NCBI GenBank assembly: GCA_023266715.1 | Contig: JAHFPK010000162.1 | Location: 1-6,583 of the forward strand | Length of the DNA: 6,583 nt | Origin: Hyphomicrobiales bacterium | Lineage (GTDB): Bacteria > Pseudomonadota > Alphaproteobacteria > Rhizobiales > Aestuariivirgaceae | Direction of reading: 5' to 3' | Shown here: piece by piece, positions 5,517-6,583 of the stretch | Numbering within the stretch: the stretch's first letter is position 1 | Layout of the letters: every line of letters starts with the position of its first letter | Position numbers and translations under genes: made by a program | Notes under the pieces: generated by a model | The model's input: only the letters and a program-made list of their open reading frames with translations | What the model was told of the DNA's origin: nothing | Databases searched by the model: none

Positions 5517-6383
5517 ATGAAGAAATCTATTAAACTTGCTTTTGCATGCTCCTTATTCGCGCTAGCCGCGCTCTCGCCTGTATCAGCGGAAACGCTCAAT
5601 GAACTTGCGGGCCGGACGCATTATCATGGTATCGCCTTTGCCCGCTCGGGCTCCGCTATATTGTTGCTTGCTTCACACCACGGTCTATTTGCGGTTGATA
5701 AGAATGGCGATGCCACTCAGGTTTCACCTGTTCACGACTACATGGGATTTTCACCAAATCCTGCTGACCCGCTGAGCTATTATGCAAGCGGGCATCCCTC
5801 AGAAGGCGGCAATTCTGGCTTTCTCAAATCAACCGATGGCGGAGCAACATGGAAACAAATTTCACCAGGTGTCGATGGGCCGGTTGATTTCCACCAGATG
5901 GACGTGAGCCCCATCGATCCGCAGACGATCTATGGCAGCTATGGCCGCCTGCAAGTCAGCCATGACGGGGGACAAACATGGGCGGTTACCGGTGCGCCAC
6001 CGGAAAAACTTGTTGCCATCGCGGCTTCGGGCACCAGGGCTGAGCAACTCTATGCGGCCACTCAAAACGGACTTCATGTCAGCATGGATGCAGGTGCAAC
6101 CTGGCAATTGCTGGGCTTTGACGGCAAGGTGGTGAGTGCGGTCAAAACCGGACCTGACAATGTCCTTCTGGCTTTTGTTCTCGGACAAGGTCTCATGAAG
6201 GCCCAAGAGGACAAGCCTGAGGAATGGACTGTTTTGTCAAATGGTTTTGGCGATGCCATTCCGCTCCATATCGCCATTGATCCACTCGATGGCAATCATC
6301 TCGCACTAACTACCCAAAACAATGATGTGCTCGAAAGCCGTGACGGCGGTTCCACTTGGGCACCGTTTGGCAAAGTACAGTGA
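5517..6383 (+). CDS. Exported Asp-box beta-propeller protein, F510_1955 family
   Basis: The 288-aa product has a Sec signal peptide (KKSIKLAF, hydrophobic core, PVSA-ET, cleavage near residue 24). Four Asp-boxes follow at 105-112 (STDGGATW), 148-155 (SHDGGQTW), 189-196 (SMDAGATW) and 274-281 (SRDGGSTW), the hallmark of sialidase-like and sortilin-like propellers. Conserved His-rich patches precede them: THYHGIAF (34-41), SHHGLF (53-58), HDYMGFSPNP (73-82) and ASGHP (90-94). This matches what NCBI calls the 'F510_1955 family glycosylhydrolase'. I do not see a sialidase active site (no N-terminal RIP motif or arginine triad), so hydrolase activity is unlikely and a periplasmic binding or assembly role is more plausible. 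It sits 31 bp after the Cys-rich gene and overlaps the cytochrome gene as GTGA. ATG 5514 is an alternative start. Confidence 0.82.
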   Translation: MKKSIKLAFACSLFALAALSPVSAETLNELAGRTHYHGIAFARSGSAILLLASHHGLFAVDKNGDATQVSPVHDYMGFSPNPADPLSYYASGHPSEGGNSGFLKSTDGGATWKQISPGVDGPVDFHQMDVSPIDPQTIYGSYGRLQVSHDGGQTWAVTGAPPEKLVAIAASGTRAEQLYAATQNGLHVSMDAGATWQLLGFDGKVVSAVKTGPDNVLLAFVLGQGLMKAQEDKPEEWTVLSNGFGDAIPLHIAIDPLDGNHLALTTQNNDVLESRDGGSTWAPFGKVQ

Positions 6384-6583
6384 ACAAACTCACCTACACG
6401 GCCGTGGCTCTTGCAACTGCGGCCGTGGTCGGTGGGTTGATGTTTGCAACCGGTTCGCTTAATCCGTTCGGCCTAAACGAAAGCAAGCGGGAGCAGATTG
6501 CTCAAGGTCAGGTGCTGTTCGGTGTGCGTTGCGCCAGTTGCCATGGCAAGAATCTGGAAGGGCAGCCGAATTGGCAAACGCCG
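6380..6583 (+). CDS. Membrane-anchored c-type cytochrome, 5' part
   Basis: The first 68 residues are visible; the gene runs off the window. An uncleaved signal or anchor (about 5-24, TYTAVALATAAVVGGLMFAT) precedes a class I cytochrome c opening: REQIAQGQVLFGVRCASCHG (37-56), with the haem motif CASCH (51-55). LEGQPNWQTP (59-68) follows and recalls cytochromes of metal-related clusters. It should be an electron carrier on the outer face of the inner membrane. The start is a GTG overlapping the stop of the Asp-box gene (GTGA, 6380-6383) with no strong ribosome site, so translation is probably coupled. The axial Met ligand lies beyond the window. Confidence 0.85.
   Translation, partial: MNKLTYTAVALATAAVVGGLMFATGSLNPFGLNESKREQIAQGQVLFGVRCASCHGKNLEGQPNWQTP

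Noticed and set aside
1..6583. CRISPR arrays, tRNA or rRNA genes, insertion sequences and phage genes.
   Set aside because: No regularly spaced repeats, cloverleaf, transposase motif or phage protein could be recognised on either strand.

Overview
The window looks like a chromosome segment or genomic island from an alphaproteobacterium. The Rhizobiales (Brucella/Ochrobactrum or Phyllobacteriaceae type) are my best guess. This rests on GC-rich coding, the style of the RpiR, LysR and GFA proteins, and the gene mix; no RNA gene or marker fixes the taxon. Base composition is mosaic: single lines counted by hand are about 65% GC in the PanB-like gene, 57-63% in the methyltransferase gene, and about 45% near 1400 and in the Cys-rich gene near 5050.

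Region 1 (1-1376) is the end of a catabolic cluster. It holds the tail of a sugar phosphate isomerase/epimerase-like TIM barrel, then a PanB-like (ketopantoate hydroxymethyltransferase superfamily) protein that has lost most of the metal-binding residues of true PanB, then an RpiR-type regulator cut off just after its DNA-binding domain. The abrupt end of the RpiR gene, followed by about 130 bp with no recognisable gene, marks a probable recombination junction.

Region 2 (1510-4022) is a small accessory block. A LysR regulator on the minus strand diverges from a GFA/CENP-V zinc protein and a 64-aa DUF1059-like protein. These converge, 4 bp apart, on an ArsM-like SAM methyltransferase gene on the minus strand. 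The methyltransferase keeps only part of the cysteine set of true arsenite methyltransferases.

Region 3 (4176-6583, continuing past the end) is the most interesting part. Five genes on the plus strand all encode predicted membrane or exported proteins: a 109-aa Cys-rich protein, a 96-aa membrane protein with C-x3-C-x4-C, a 189-aa exported protein with CC and CCCxC clusters, an exported Asp-box beta-propeller of the F510_1955 type, and a membrane-anchored cytochrome c with CxxCH. The last four are tightly packed, with ATGA and GTGA start/stop overlaps, and the first lies 88 bp upstream. A near-perfect inverted repeat overlaps a sigma70-like promoter just before the first gene. I read this as a regulated cell-envelope module for metal (probably copper) or thiol/redox handling. 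The function is inference; the gene order, overlaps and cysteine clusters are visible in the sequence.
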